A DNA stretch of 64,000 nucleotides, from contig OZ024930.1 of the NCBI GenBank assembly GCA_964017235.1, positions 25,920,614 through 25,984,613 on the forward strand. The letters are read 5' to 3'. Shown piece after piece: positions 24,601 to 33,396 of this stretch; within the stretch, counting starts at the first letter, position 1, and every line of letters starts with the position of its first letter. Source of the stretch: Sabellastarte sp. h YS-2021. Taxonomy: Eukaryota; Annelida; Polychaeta; Sabellida; Sabellidae. The notes below the pieces were generated by a model, which was given only the letters and a program-made list of their open reading frames with translations, ran no database searches and was not told the DNA's origin. Position numbers and translations under genes: made by a program.

Positions 24601-25051
24601 TTATTCACAAAAAGAATGAACTATTTCTGTATTACTGCGCATGGCAGAGTGAATTAGGTCACCAGGGGTCAAAGGTAGCAAGTATATAGGTTTAAAGAGG
24701 GTCTCCCCTCATATATTTAAATTCTATGTACGGTGTACGTGGCGGTCACCGAACGCCAAGCCACGCCTACCCAAGTGTTTTCATATGGTAAGTATATACA
24801 TTTTTATTCATAAAAATGCATTTTACATTTAAAAATATGAAAGTTTATGGTTACTATGGTTAAATGTTACAGCCATAACAATAAATATCAAATTTATTTA
24901 AATTTATGCTTACTATATTATCCAGGTGCAAACAGGTGACATCATTTTCCTTCCCAAATCGAAGAACCAAAACAACATCTCTTACAGATCTGATCACATG
25001 ATCCAGCTGGGACTTTGTCCTTATCATAGTCAGCGATGACAGAGAAGCCAT
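12615..25051 (-). CDS. TXNL4B: TXNL4B, Dim1-like (DLP) splicing-associated protein; complete, 4 coding exons
   Basis: The exons are 24914-25051, 15910-16061, 13213-13304 and 12615-12688. All three introns are GT-AG, and phases join to one 151-residue frame ending in TAG; the vertebrate protein is about 149 residues. Recognisable stretches are VVLVLRFG (26-33), the core EIYLVDVD in exon 2, IPATVFFFN before the cis-proline-type strand, [20 protein letters not shown] (107-126) and the tail KYELIYKDI (143-151), which ends like human TXNL4B rather than TXNL4A. The fold is thioredoxin-like, but the CxxC site is reduced to one cysteine (C40), as expected in the Dim1/DLP family. Family knowledge: it acts in the nucleus in pre-mRNA splicing and binds PRPF6. 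The start is the ATG at 25049-25051. No frameshift or stop: it looks functional. Intron 1 is 8.85 kb and mostly transposon-derived. Confidence 0.95.
13213..13304 (-). CDS. TXNL4B: TXNL4B exon 3 (residues 97-127)
   Basis: The acceptor is TTGTAACAG. The exon begins by completing Gly97, encodes [15 protein letters not shown] onward and ends AGA G before GTAATG. This is the segment most diagnostic for TXNL4B against TXNL4A. Confidence 0.93.
13369..13882. mobile_element. Long fold-back element in TXNL4B intron 2
   Basis: Left end CCCCATTCACACTACTGGCA (13371) pairs with the reverse complement of the right end CCCCATTCACACTATAGGCA (to about 13880). The similarity continues into the arms: left TCTGAGGTTC...TTGTGACA, right the same after inversion. 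The arms are about 90-200 bp with indels around a short centre. No transposase frame. The family was not identified. Confidence 0.7.
13883..14775. other. TXNL4B intron 2, unassigned part
   Basis: No exon, RNA gene or recognisable repeat. Several open frames exist but none has a family signature. Confidence 0.4.
14776..15445 (+). mobile_element. GGTCA-repeat element, diverged copy in TXNL4B intron 2
   Basis: It starts AATAGCATTGGAGATGCCC, then CCCACAGCCTGGGG. It continues through about two and a half degenerate GGTCA units (15095-15360) to CCATCCGGACGCCATGGGTG and a degraded terminal hairpin (CACAGCCCTGAGAGGTTGTG). It is the most diverged member here. Confidence 0.8.
15446..15909. other. TXNL4B intron 2, unassigned AT-rich part
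   Basis: No repeat or structured element recognised; borders exon 2. Confidence 0.4.
15910..16061 (-). CDS. TXNL4B: TXNL4B exon 2 (residues 47-96)
   Basis: The acceptor is ...TTCTAG and the donor GGTAAG follows TGG GG, so the exon ends two bases into a glycine codon. It encodes the central thioredoxin-fold strands, including [18 protein letters not shown]. Confidence 0.93.
16440..16985. repeat. Minisatellite, ~165-bp unit, about four units, in TXNL4B intron 1
   Basis: 'gaaaatttcgacgaaatcgc' or a close variant begins units near 16464, 16571, 16735 and 16900. Two complete units carry the near-palindrome AAAATGGCSGCCATTTTT; the first unit has a shorter CATATGGCCGCCATATG form. The array leads into a second pair of about 160-bp repeats. 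Confidence 0.8.
16986..17375 (+). mobile_element. Two ~160-bp units, GC-rich block and terminal hairpin
   Basis: 'agcaatcccatacaag' occurs at about 17040 and 17198, and 'aaaatgtctggaaaccaa' closes both units. It is followed by a GGCGGACGCTGGACAGCGGA-type block (17296-17330) and an 8-bp hairpin ATGTCCAC/GTGGACAT at 17347-17372, then ATAATAAA. Together with the minisatellite it looks like one element with a hairpin end of the Helentron-like sort. Confidence 0.65.
17385..17895 (-). repeat. Diverged relative of the 56.4-58.3 kb repeat, inverted
   Basis: The reverse complement reads 'ggacttttgac...aagccct(c)taggtcacaaactgtg...aaattttact', closely following 56500-56650. It is a single degenerate unit and a half, inside TXNL4B intron 1. 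Confidence 0.6.
17896..18680. other. TXNL4B intron 1, unassigned
   Basis: No coding or structural signal I can name. Confidence 0.4.
18681..18896 (+). repeat. DIRS left inverted terminal repeat
   Basis: Reverse complement of 24606-24842 apart from a terminal extension. It includes CACTTGGGTAGGCGTGGC. Similarity ends at GTTCATTCTTTTTGTG. Confidence 0.9.
19088..19600 (+). repeat. Three ~190-212-bp direct repeats in the DIRS 5' region
   Basis: Units begin near 19091 (TCATCTGGTCACGTGGTGT), 19303 (TCATCGGGTCACGTGGTGT) and 19491 (TCACCAGGTCATGTGAC). The first two also share 'aattcttcgtttc' and 'cgtattttgac'. Probably untranslated leader or promoter repeats of the retrotransposon. Confidence 0.75.
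21290..22310 (+). pseudogene. DIRS reverse transcriptase / RNase H remnant
   Basis: Translated pieces in shifting frames match the family order. PVGGQL (about 21360) corresponds to the conserved [17 protein letters not shown] (21724-21756) followed by GFTSLVKEV corresponds to the RT block usually read as [24 protein letters not shown] (22236-22268) corresponds to the RNase H TDAS..GWG box. The second aspartates of the RT catalytic box are not recognisable. At least several frameshifts; not expressible as one protein. Confidence 0.72.
23790..24075 (+). pseudogene. DIRS tyrosine recombinase remnant
   Basis: [10 protein letters not shown] (from 23837) fits the recombinase HxxR box as written in DIRS enzymes (H-x-V-R-A-x-x-S-S-W). 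[18 protein letters not shown] (about 24006-24059) fits the C-terminal block that carries the nucleophilic tyrosine (FYL, Tyr at 24049-24051). The two blocks are in different frames, so a frameshift separates them. Confidence 0.7.
24240..24350 (+). other. tRNA-like / hairpin segment inside the DIRS 3' region
   Basis: GTGCTGAAG and CTTCAGCAC (about 24250 and 24305) form a 9-bp stem. The loop holds TTAGTGCAGTGGTTAATGC, which looks like an A box. GGGTTCAATTGC just after the stem resembles a B box. It does not fold as a normal tRNA. It could be a decayed tRNA-derived insertion or part of the element. Confidence 0.35.
24432..24548. repeat. DIRS internal complementary region
   Basis: The first half (to about 24480) is the reverse complement of the left terminus and the second half (from about 24481) the reverse complement of the right terminus, fused at ...AAATAAAA|TTTCATATT. 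This region templates end completion in DIRS elements (family knowledge). Confidence 0.88.
24606..24842 (-). repeat. DIRS right inverted terminal repeat
   Basis: Inverted copy of 18681-18896 with a right-end extension (TTTTTATTCATAAAAATGCA...). It lies only about 70 bp from TXNL4B exon 1, so the element inserted very near the first splice donor. Confidence 0.9.
24914..25051 (-). CDS. TXNL4B: TXNL4B exon 1 (residues 1-46)
   Basis: Starts at ATG and ends ...CTGGATAATATA before the donor GTAAGC, phase 0. It encodes the first beta strand and the residual active-site region (VTCLHLD). Confidence 0.93.
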
Positions 25052-25295
25052 ATTGTTACTTGTCTTTATGGATTATACTGAAGTATATATCCATAATGCC
25101 TGTGCTTTAAGTGGTCATATTGCTTGATTCTTTTCTAAAATACAAAATGCACCCCAGTCTGATATAAAGAGAAAACCATACAGAACAGTATCGACTCTGA
25201 TAAATTTAATGTTCTATCCCAGAAACTGTGGGGCCATTATTTTTCAGAAGAGAATTATTAATGTGTGCATACCTCTGCCTAGGTTCAGAGTCTCC
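25052..25295 (-). promoter_or_regulatory. Upstream region of TXNL4B
   Basis: Immediately 5' of the ATG, about 240 bp before the first transposon. No TATA box at a convincing distance. Promoter and 5' UTR must lie here or within the transposons; inferred from position only. Confidence 0.3.
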
Positions 25296-25714
25296 TAGTG
25301 AGTGGAATTGCCTCAATTTTCATGGTCGATTATTCATCCATTTTTCCGACCGATGATCGACCCATAATCGACTTTTTACTCCACTGTTGGCTAATATATC
25401 ATAAACACTTTCCAAGATAAATTATATTTCATTCCGGTAAGAATAACGGTGTTTCCGACATTTAGAATCTACCAAAAGCACCCACTTCCGGTAAATATGG
25501 CGGTAGCTATAAACAAACACAAAATTCGTCAGAAATCTATTGATTTATTAAAGGAAAGTTTAGAAAACTGCTTAAAATATAAAAATTACTTGGATATTGA
25601 GACACATAAAGAAGGATAAGATTTAATCGATTTCTAGAAGTTGTCAGTGACCGAACGCGACTGTACCATGACACCGATGATTGATCGAACATTGGTCTAA
25701 TCGTCCACCCACTA
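25296..25714. mobile_element. hAT-like MITE, copy 1
   Basis: Begins TAGTGAGTGGAATTGCC and ends TCTAATCGTCCACCCACTA, the same family as 25716-26625 and 39909-40329. About 415 bp, non-coding, with 'ggtcgattattc' and 'cgatgatcgacccataatcg' near the left end. Its own TSD is not preserved. Confidence 0.7.
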
Positions 25715-25715
25715 G

Positions 25716-26625
25716 TAGTGAGTGGAATCGCCTCAATTTTCGCGGTCGATTATTCGTCCAATTTTCCGACCGATGATCGACCCATAATCGACTTTTTTAC
25801 TCCACTGTAAGAAAATATATCATGAAACACTTTCCGGGATGAAGTATTTGTCAATCCGTAAGAATAACGGTGTTTCCGACATTTAGAACCTACCAAAAGC
25901 ACTCACTTCCGGTAAATATGGCGGTAGACATAAACAAACCCAAATTCGTGACAAATCTCATTACAGTGGATTTGGTCTAAGTCGAAGTTGCAAAATGTCA
26001 GCCATTTACTTCTACTTATGGCAACTTCTAGTTATACCCACTTTGAGAAATATATGAAGTACTAGAGACACTATGTAATTTAAGTCTCTTGCAATAATTA
26101 ACACTTGTGTGATCACTCTACTGTGAAATTTATTTGCTTGGTGTTCAAGACTTAATAACACAAAAGTGAGGAAAAAGGCAAAGAGTGTCACAATGGTACT
26201 ATTTTGTCACCTCTTTCTTGGATATTTACATTTCTGTATACACAAAATTTATAGGTTCTACTTATACCTTGTTATTCCCATTGAAAAGTAACACTTTGTG
26301 CATCAAATTAGGTTCTAGTTATGGCAACTTTCTGTAAGTCGAACTTCTAGTTATCCTTATATTTTGCACTAATAATTGTTGGGACTTAGAAACTACTTCT
26401 ACTTATGGCAATATTCTACTTATGGCAGTTCTACTTATACCAAATCTACTGTATTTATCAAAGGAAAGTTAAGGAAATAGCTTAAAATATAAAAAAACAC
26501 GTGGATAATGAGACACATAAGGAAGGGTAAGATTTAATCGATTTCTAGAAGTTGTCAGTGACCGAACGCGATTGTACCATAACGCCGACGATTAATCGAA
26601 CGTTGGTCTAATCGTCCCATCACTA
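25716..26625. mobile_element. hAT-like MITE, copy 2, with an 8-bp TSD and a nested insertion
   Basis: Flanked by CCCACTAG at 25708-25715 and 26626-26633, an exact 8-bp target duplication, the size made by hAT transposases. It landed in the last bases of copy 1. It is longer than its relatives because a 478-bp TA-type element sits inside it. Confidence 0.85.
25974..26451. mobile_element. TA-targeting inverted-repeat element nested in the hAT-like MITE
   Basis: Left end TACAGTGGATTTGGTCTAAG and reverse-complemented right end TACAGTAGATTTGGTATAAG, with TA at 25972-25973 and 26452-26453. Removing it rejoins the host MITE. TTCTACTTATGGCA-like motifs recur several times inside both ends. The ends resemble Tigger/pogo or mariner MITEs; no transposase. 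Confidence 0.8.
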
Positions 26626-26633
26626 CCCACTAG

Positions 26634-27104
26634 TCACCTGTATTGCTTATGAGTCCACTGACAAACATTTTTGAAATTTTAATGGCAACCTTAAGATTAC
26701 TGAATGAGTACAGTAAAACTAAACCTGACAAAACCTCCTGCAACCAAAATCAAATGCACAATACATGTGTTAGTCAAGACTTTATAACTCTAATAAAAAT
26801 GCACTAACATCACACAAAAATGTATTTATAAATGTAAAAAATTTGTTAGAACCATAACTGACAAAAACTCATCTCAGAAAATCATAGGAGAAATACCTGT
26901 GTTATGCGACAATTTATAAACCCTTATAATAAATACAGCATTACAATCATATACTTTTGCACATTTGCAAAATTTTTGATAACCAGGAAAATGCTGACAT
27001 TAAAAGCCTTAAATCAGCGAAAAGCTAAGATTCTGACTTTCAGGTTGCCTTAATTTGAAAAATATCAGTCGGAAAATTCAGGATTTAATTGCCCTGGTTT
27101 CAGT
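26634..27104. other. Unassigned spacer
   Basis: No gene or repeat recognised. Confidence 0.4.
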
Positions 27105-28820
27105 ATTAAAAATAGCATCAGAGATGCCTGTACCAAATAGCCTAGGGAAATATTTTTAACACCATGAGATATAGAAGTACTGTATCAGTACAAAGTTCAG
27201 GGTACTTTCAGAGCACTGTCAGTTATATAAAGGTTCAAACAATGTTTAAATAGAGAAAATAATGTCAAAGAGAAAAATAAGGCATATAAAGATGTTAAAA
27301 CAAGACAATTCAATAACAAGATCACAGCATTAATCAGTAAACTAAACATTACAACACCCTTTATCTACATCTGGCATGGCCGAATTATGGTTTGGATGTT
27401 TTGAATATTACCATGCAAACAGAAGTGGCAATACATTCAATTAATGCTTATGTGTGGTGTTGGAGCAAAATCTGTGGTTCACTTGATGAAATTCCATCTG
27501 TTACAATGGGAAGTTGTAAAAGTAAAATTCTTAATGAATTCTAATATGACTTTAACAGTGCTTAATCTGCATCAAAAGACAGACCCAAAGGTGCAACAAG
27601 ATTTTAAAGGTCAAGGTCACTACGACTAGGTCAAATGTCAAATCAAGGTCACACCATGATGCTGCACACCTACAACCCCCAACCAATGTCCCTACCAAGC
27701 ATCATCTTCCTACACCTTACGGTTTCCGAGATATAGCCCGGACAAGATTTTCAAACTCAAGGTCACTACGGCAAGGTCAAAGGTCAAATCAAGGTCACAC
27801 CATGACCTTGCACACCTACACCCCCGAATCAATGTCCCTACGAAGCTTCAACTTCCTACACCTTACGGTTTTCGGAGATATAGCCCGGACAAGATTTTCA
27901 AACTCAAGGTCAATACGGCAAGGTCAAAGGTCAAATCAAGGTCGCACCATGACATTGTACACCTACACCCCCTAACCAATGTCCCTAGTAAGTATCAACT
28001 TCCTACACCTTACGGTTTCCGAGATATGGCCCGGACAAGATTTTATAGCTCAAGATCACTATGGCAAGGTCAAATCAAGGTCACACCATGATGTTGCACA
28101 CCTACACCCCCTAACCAATGTCCCTACCAAATATCAACTTCCTACACCTCACGGTTTTCGAGATATAGCCTGGACAAGATTTTATAGGTCATGATCACTA
28201 CGGCAAGGTCAAAGGTCAAATCAAGGTCACACCATGACGTTGCACACCTACACCCCCTAACCAATGTCCCTAGTAAGTATCAACTTCCTACACCTTACGG
28301 TTTCCGAGATATGGCCCGGACAAGATTTATTGCTCAAGATCACTATGGCAAGGTCAAAGGTCAAATCAAGGTCACACCATGATGTTGCAGACCTACACCC
28401 CCTAACCAATGTCCCTACCAAGTATGAACTTCCTACACCTTACGGTTTCCGAGATATAGCCCGGACAAGATTTTCAAACTCAAGGTCACTACAGCAAGGT
28501 CAAAGGTCAAATCAATTTCACACCATGATATTGCACACCTACACCTACACCCCCTAACCAATGTCCCTATCAAGTATCAACTTCCTACACCTCACGGTTT
28601 TCGAGATATAGCCTGGACAAGATTTTATAGGTCATGATCACAACGGCATGGTCAAAGGTCAAATCAAGGTCAGACCATGATGTTGCACACCTACACCCCC
28701 TAACCAATGTCCCTACCACGTATCAACTTCCTACTCCTTACACTTTCTGAGATACAGCCCGGACAAACTTTTTCCCGCAGCTAGCCCGCCCATCCGGACA
28801 CCATGGGTGAAAACAGTACA
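27105..28820 (+). mobile_element. GGTCA-repeat element, copy with the longest array
   Basis: The left unique part (27105-27595) matches 10640-11140. About eight units of 145-155 bp follow (27600-28740), then CATCCGGACACCATGGGTG at 28791-28809. The terminal hairpin is absent. Most units contain AGGTCAAAGGTCA and TCAAGGTCAC. Confidence 0.88.
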
Positions 28821-29214
28821 ATAAAAATGTATTAAAATCTGACATTTTGGCTTTTCAAAAACACTGTGGCCATGTTGCCGACAATCGTCGGTAAAATAGA
28901 GCACGGCTTACTGTACCAACGGTCAGCAGTATAAGGCGCAGGCTATTTTAAGGACTGTAATCACTGTATAATTAATAGGGTTGATCTTTCTATACACACT
29001 GGGGCCTATATGTAACTGTAACTCGTGTATTGAGTGAACTGCATGTTGTGACCTTATTCCAGAATATAACCGATTTACATGCAACTTGTGACCATAAAAA
29101 CTCATTACCACTAACTTGTTCCCATAACTCGTACATAATCCCTGCGTTTTGTGGCATTTACATCACTTAAAATGTTAAAAAAAATGATTGATTTATATAT
29201 AATAATAATATGTT
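28821..29214. other. Unassigned spacer
   Basis: Contains GCCGACAATCGTCGGTAAAA, a short hairpin near 28877, and two diverged 'gcatgttgtgacc / gcaacttgtgacc' phrases. No gene. Confidence 0.35.
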
Positions 29215-29415
29215 ATTATATCTTTGAAAACCCCATGGAATTCCATGACCTCATAATTTTCTCATTAATATTAATGAGTTAGCATGCAAATCTGAAGTAT
29301 ATTGGTCACAGAATATTATAAGTAAACCTCCACAGAATTCTGTGACCCAATAGTTCCTCATTAATGAGTTAGGCACGCAAATTACAGGTATATTGATTAT
29401 GAAATATCGTTTTAA
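29215..29415. repeat. Two diverged ~105-bp direct repeats
   Basis: 'ggaattccatgacc...cattaatattaatgagttag' and 'agaattctgtgaccc...cattaatgagttagg' followed by 'gcaaat' mark two units. Similar CATTAATATTCATGAG-type units occur inside the 48.05 kb element. Confidence 0.5.
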
Positions 29416-30329
29416 TGTTTTTCTTAATATTTCTTGTATACATCAATAACCAACATAACCATGTCTAATTTTGAAAGTGATTACTGAAAATAAATAACCT
29501 ATTAAGAATGTATGGGAGAGGATATCCCCCCAGTGAAAACAGTAACTGTGATCCATTGGGTGTTTGCAAATAGAATTCACAATGTCATATCAGCTCAACA
29601 AAATATGTTCATAATTCTCCTGTTAAATGGATTATCTTACTAATGCATTATTATATTCAGTGCTATTAATTTTATTTTAAAGTACATTTTAGATAAAAAC
29701 ATTCTGCACTATTCTTTTTTACTATACTGTGAATCCATCTGCATTCTCGAAGCATGCCTTATAACAGAAAGATATGTGTCACCTGTGCTTATTTTTATAC
29801 TATTGTGTCTACATGTTTCCTATTTTCTGTGACTTTTTCTATAAATTAGGCTGTAATATTATAAACATTTGCTTTTCTTCATCTTCCTTTGTTTAAAAAA
29901 CTGATGTGGTGGTGAAAATATAACTATAAACTATTTTACATTTGAAATATTACTGTTATAACACTGAAGATAATAAAATGTACAGTATAGTCCTCTTATA
30001 GTAAAGAAGATGTATTTATTGCTTCCTCATGCCTCCAGGACCTTTGCACATATATTAACCATTTTCAAGTTATATTTTGATGAGAACTATTTCTGCAATT
30101 TATAATCTCCTGTAAATTGGTTTTATGATGTGATGACACAAAACCTACACAGTAATTACATATATAATTTTTTTATTTCCTTAAACCTCGACATGTTTAA
30201 GAAAAATCTTATTTAACTTTTTTTATATTTATATAAGAAAACTTATATTTCTCTACATTTCAAGCTTTAAGAGGATATATTCATTTTAAAAAATCAAACA
30301 ATAAGTGATAATTTTATATTTTAACCGGG
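29416..30329. other. AT-rich spacer, nothing recognised
   Basis: No coding signature, repeat family or RNA structure noticed. Confidence 0.4.
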
Positions 30330-30340
30330 TATTAGTGAAT

Positions 30341-31372
30341 TTTTTTTTTTTTTTTTTTTTTTTTTCCCCAATAACATAAGTTTATTTACCCTTTTTTGAC
30401 AGTAGTGCAAGGAACCTTGGGAGGGCGAGGGTAGCAAACCTTCCATCAAGGCCTGTTTCCAGTGCCAGTTTCATACACAGTATGAAATACAATTTCTTTA
30501 TCATTTATATATTAAATATATTAATAGTTCACCTGTTACATATATTTGGTTACATAGATTTACAAATTCTTTCTTTATAAATTCTTAACATTGTTTTTTT
30601 ACATAGATCTTCATATGTGAGACTGAAGGTATTACAATACAGTATAATGTACTCTTTAATGATGTGATTTAGGTTAATAGTACTGTAACATATATTTTCA
30701 AAACTACATTTTACCCAGGTGGAATAAATAGCATACATGACCATTACAATGACGATATTTTTTATTTCATTTTGAATGGAAATATTCTGTAGACCTAAAA
30801 TGATATGCTTCAGTTTGATATCTATCTGTAATATTCCACTCAGCTGAAGCCATAAGTTCTTAATCCTAGTGCATTCATAGAGCAAATGTGGTATATTTTC
30901 GGTTTCTTTACAGTAATCACAATATCTGGATTTTGTTTTGTTCCATTTAGAAATCAGTTTCCCACAGGGAAGTATATTATGAAGGATTTTGAATTTAAAT
31001 TCTGAGTATTTTCTGTACTTGATAGAGTTTGTAATATTTTTGTATATGTTTGTCCATTCATGGTTCTGTATAGTAAGGTTAAGTTCCTTTTCCCACATTT
31101 TTTCTGAAAAAGGTCGTTCAAATTTTTTATCTCGCAATATTGTGTAGAAGAATTTTGCATTGCAGTTATCTTCAGAAATATTATAAGTTTTTAAACGTGT
31201 AGTGAAGATCAACCTATTAAGCAGTCTATCTTGGATGTATTTGCAATTTGAAAAATCTTTATTTTGTAGGTATTTACCAACTGCTTTTTTAATTATCATG
31301 AGTTCAGCAATCCAATTGTTTTTCTTTTGAAGTTTAGAGATTAATTCTTGTTCACTTAGCTACATTCCATTC
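30341..31372 (-). mobile_element. 5'-truncated LINE with poly(A) tail and 11-bp TSD
   Basis: Flanked by TATTAGTGAAT at 30330-30340 and 31373-31383. The minus-strand 3' end is a run of about 25 A (30341-30365). The 5' end is cut within the last part of the reverse-transcriptase ORF. Target duplication, tail and 5' truncation are the full signature of target-primed reverse transcription. Confidence 0.93.
30550..31299 (-). pseudogene. C-terminal part of a LINE ORF2 (zinc-binding domain), L1/Tx1-like
   Basis: About 250 residues remain open to the natural stop. Numbered from the Met at 31299, residues C127, C130, H138 and C143 form C-x2-C-x7-H-x4-C in RYCDYCKETENIPHLLYEC, typical of the reverse-transcriptase zinc-binding domain. 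Upstream, EFKFKILHNILPCGKLISKW is the family block before the finger. The frame continues past 31299 to a stop just inside the 5' breakpoint. The RT catalytic core is missing, so it is inactive; the intact frame suggests a young insertion. Confidence 0.82.
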
Positions 31373-31650
31373 TATTAGTGAATATTCTTGTTCGCACATG
31401 GTCATTGTTTTTCCACATTCTCGTTTGTAAACAGGGTTGCCGCACATGCGCACTCGGAACTCCAATAAGGCTTATCAGTCATTGGACCCACATCTACTAA
31501 CCTTATATGGTTGGAAAGCTAGATATAAACATTTTCGCCTTCTGGGTTTATAACCTCAAACCTTGGTAAAATTCTGCGTATACCATGGTTATGTCGGGGA
31601 TTATTCCTATATTTTAGAACCTACTGTACTGTCACAAAAACAGTACTATA

Positions 31651-31856
31651 CTGCTACCCTGCATAAGTTGGTCGCATCCATAAGTTGGCCGCCCTCAACA
31701 GACCTTCACAGGGCTTTAACATGAGTGGCCTACGGCACTCTGAAATCTTGTATTATTGTTAAACTTATTATATGCAACAGTTTTTATTGGTGTACAATAA
31801 CGTACCTATTTGTCACTTTGGAGACTGTAGATGAGCCGTGGCCAACTTATGCAGAG
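31651..31856. mobile_element. TA-type inverted-repeat element, TACTGCT/CATAAGTTGGCC family, degenerate copy
   Basis: The left end TACTGCTACCCTGCATAAGT and the inverted right end TACTCTGCATAAGTTGGCCA match the better-preserved copy at 48627-48853. CATAAGTTGG occurs twice in the left arm. The target TA is at 31649-31650 and 31857-31858; the second TA is shared with the next element. Confidence 0.7.
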
Positions 31857-32018
31857 TACAGCCTGGCGTCATATAATGGCACAAACCTTAACTTAGCACA
31901 AAACGGAAGTTAACATATTTAATAACACTTGTACTTTATCGCCCGCACTCGCGCATTTCCGCATACCAAATAAGGAAGTCGAAGTGACGCCAGAAATAAT
32001 TTAAACATCATCGGCAAT

Positions 32019-33322
32019 AAGTAATGGATCTGATTATATTTGCAGATGATACCAATATTTTTTGTACTGCGGATAATATAAAAGATTTATGTAAAACAGT
32101 TTCACTTGAATTAAATAAGTTTCACACTTGGTTTGCAATCAACAAATTGTCTTTGAATATTAGTAAAACCAACTTTATGGTATTTGGTAAGAAACATTTG
32201 AAAACTGATTGTAATATATACATTAATGATTTTAAAATAGAAAGAGTATATGTAACAAAATTTTTAGGAGTGTTAATTGATTCAGAATTGTCTTGGAAAC
32301 CACAAACAGTAAATATAAAAAATAAATTATATAGAAATTTGGCAGTTCTTAAAAAAGTTAAACCATTATTGCATAAAGAAGCCTTGCTTAAATTATATTG
32401 TAGTATTTTTCAGTCACACCTGTATTATTGTGTTGAATTATGGGGTAATTGTAGTAAAACTTATCTTTTGCCAATTTTAAAGGCTCAAAAACATGCAGTA
32501 AGAGTAATTTGTAATTTAGGAAGTAGAGATCATACAAGTTCCTTTTTTAAAGAACTCAACATTCTCAAGTTTATGGACTTAGTGGAGTTTAAAATACTAA
32601 TTTTAATGTTTAAAGCCTGGAATGTTAATTTGCCTAAAAGCTTGCAATGTCTATTTCAGAGTAAAACTGACAATGTATTAATACCAGACGATTGTATAAT
32701 TTTAAAGTCAATTTCTCTAAATCAAAAATCAAGTACAACTGTTTGTCAAGTATTGGAGTAAGATTATGGAACAAACTTGATGAGAAGATGAAAACCAGTG
32801 GTTCATTGATTAAATTTAAAAAAATGTTAAAACTTACATATGTGAACAACTATTAAATTACATGCAGTTTCTTCTTTATCTAATATTATGGTTAACTACT
32901 TAAATTTACAATCTGATAAACCAAGATCAATGTCATATATTGTTTCCTATAATATTTTTAATATTTTTAATTCCATAATGTGAGCTTGTTTGTTTGTACT
33001 GTAAAATAAATGTTTATCATAATAATATAATCTAATTTATTAAAAAATATGTAGTGGTGGAAATAAAATTTTAGAATTATTAAATAACTGGAAGTTGGGG
33101 GGTGGCGAATACACAAGCTTTTGCTTCAGCCTCCTCCTTTTCATACTAAAGCTAATTGTTGAAATAAAAATATACATGTATAATAATTTTGTAAAATCAT
33201 AATATTTGTAACTATTACATTGTAACATTTACATGTTCTTAGATAATGTTATCAACTTTCGTAATGTGATATGTAATTGGCTTTGAAATAAACTATTATT
33301 TATATTTTATATTTCAATTTAT
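32019..33322 (+). mobile_element. Second LINE fragment, 5'-truncated
   Basis: Its limits come from comparison with the uninterrupted sequence at 60540-60600, where ...CATCGGCAAT runs into TATGCAAATTG. The insertion starts inside the reverse-transcriptase catalytic box and ends in an AT-rich 3' UTR (AATAAACTATTATTTATATT). No clean target duplication was found. Confidence 0.8.
32024..32856 (+). pseudogene. Reverse transcriptase C-terminal part, CR1/Jockey-like, one frameshift
   Basis: It begins at the catalytic FADDT (residues 6-10 from the ATG at 32024), then KLSLNISKT (41-49), FLGVLID (80-86) followed by LSW, and LYYCVELWG (133-141). These are the ordered blocks of the thumb region in LINEs that encode YADDT/FADDT. 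The frame stops at 32761. In another frame the expected end, IGVRLWNKLDEKM...FKKMLKL, continues to a stop at 32856, so one frameshift near 32720 breaks it. The ATG is probably accidental, since the preceding ORF was lost by 5' truncation. Confidence 0.85.
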
Positions 33323-33396
33323 GTATGCAAATTGTGCCAATTTAGGGCACTGATTTCATGTATAAATTATATTATCGCCCCTTAAAAACGATTCTA

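Larger units (their letters stand above)
18681..24842 (+). mobile_element. DIRS-type tyrosine-recombinase retrotransposon, degenerate, in TXNL4B intron 1
   Basis: Four things identify it. (1) Inverted termini at 18681-18896 and 24606-24842 are nearly identical over about 215 bp. (2) An internal complementary region at about 24432-24548 is the complement of the left end joined directly to the complement of the right end, the hallmark of DIRS elements. (3) RT-like, RNase H-like and recombinase-like peptides occur in that order on the plus strand. (4) No target-site duplication. Frames are broken by many frameshifts and stops, so the copy is dead, although its termini remain close. It is antisense to TXNL4B. 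Size about 6.16 kb, normal for the class. Confidence 0.88.

Noticed and set aside
30341..30365. T run as a microsatellite
   Set aside because: It is the inverted poly(A) tail of the LINE, fixed by the TSD on both sides.
32024..32761. 245-residue reverse transcriptase frame as a host gene
   Set aside because: It begins inside the catalytic box, lacks the upstream domains, and lies in a dated insertion; a LINE fragment.
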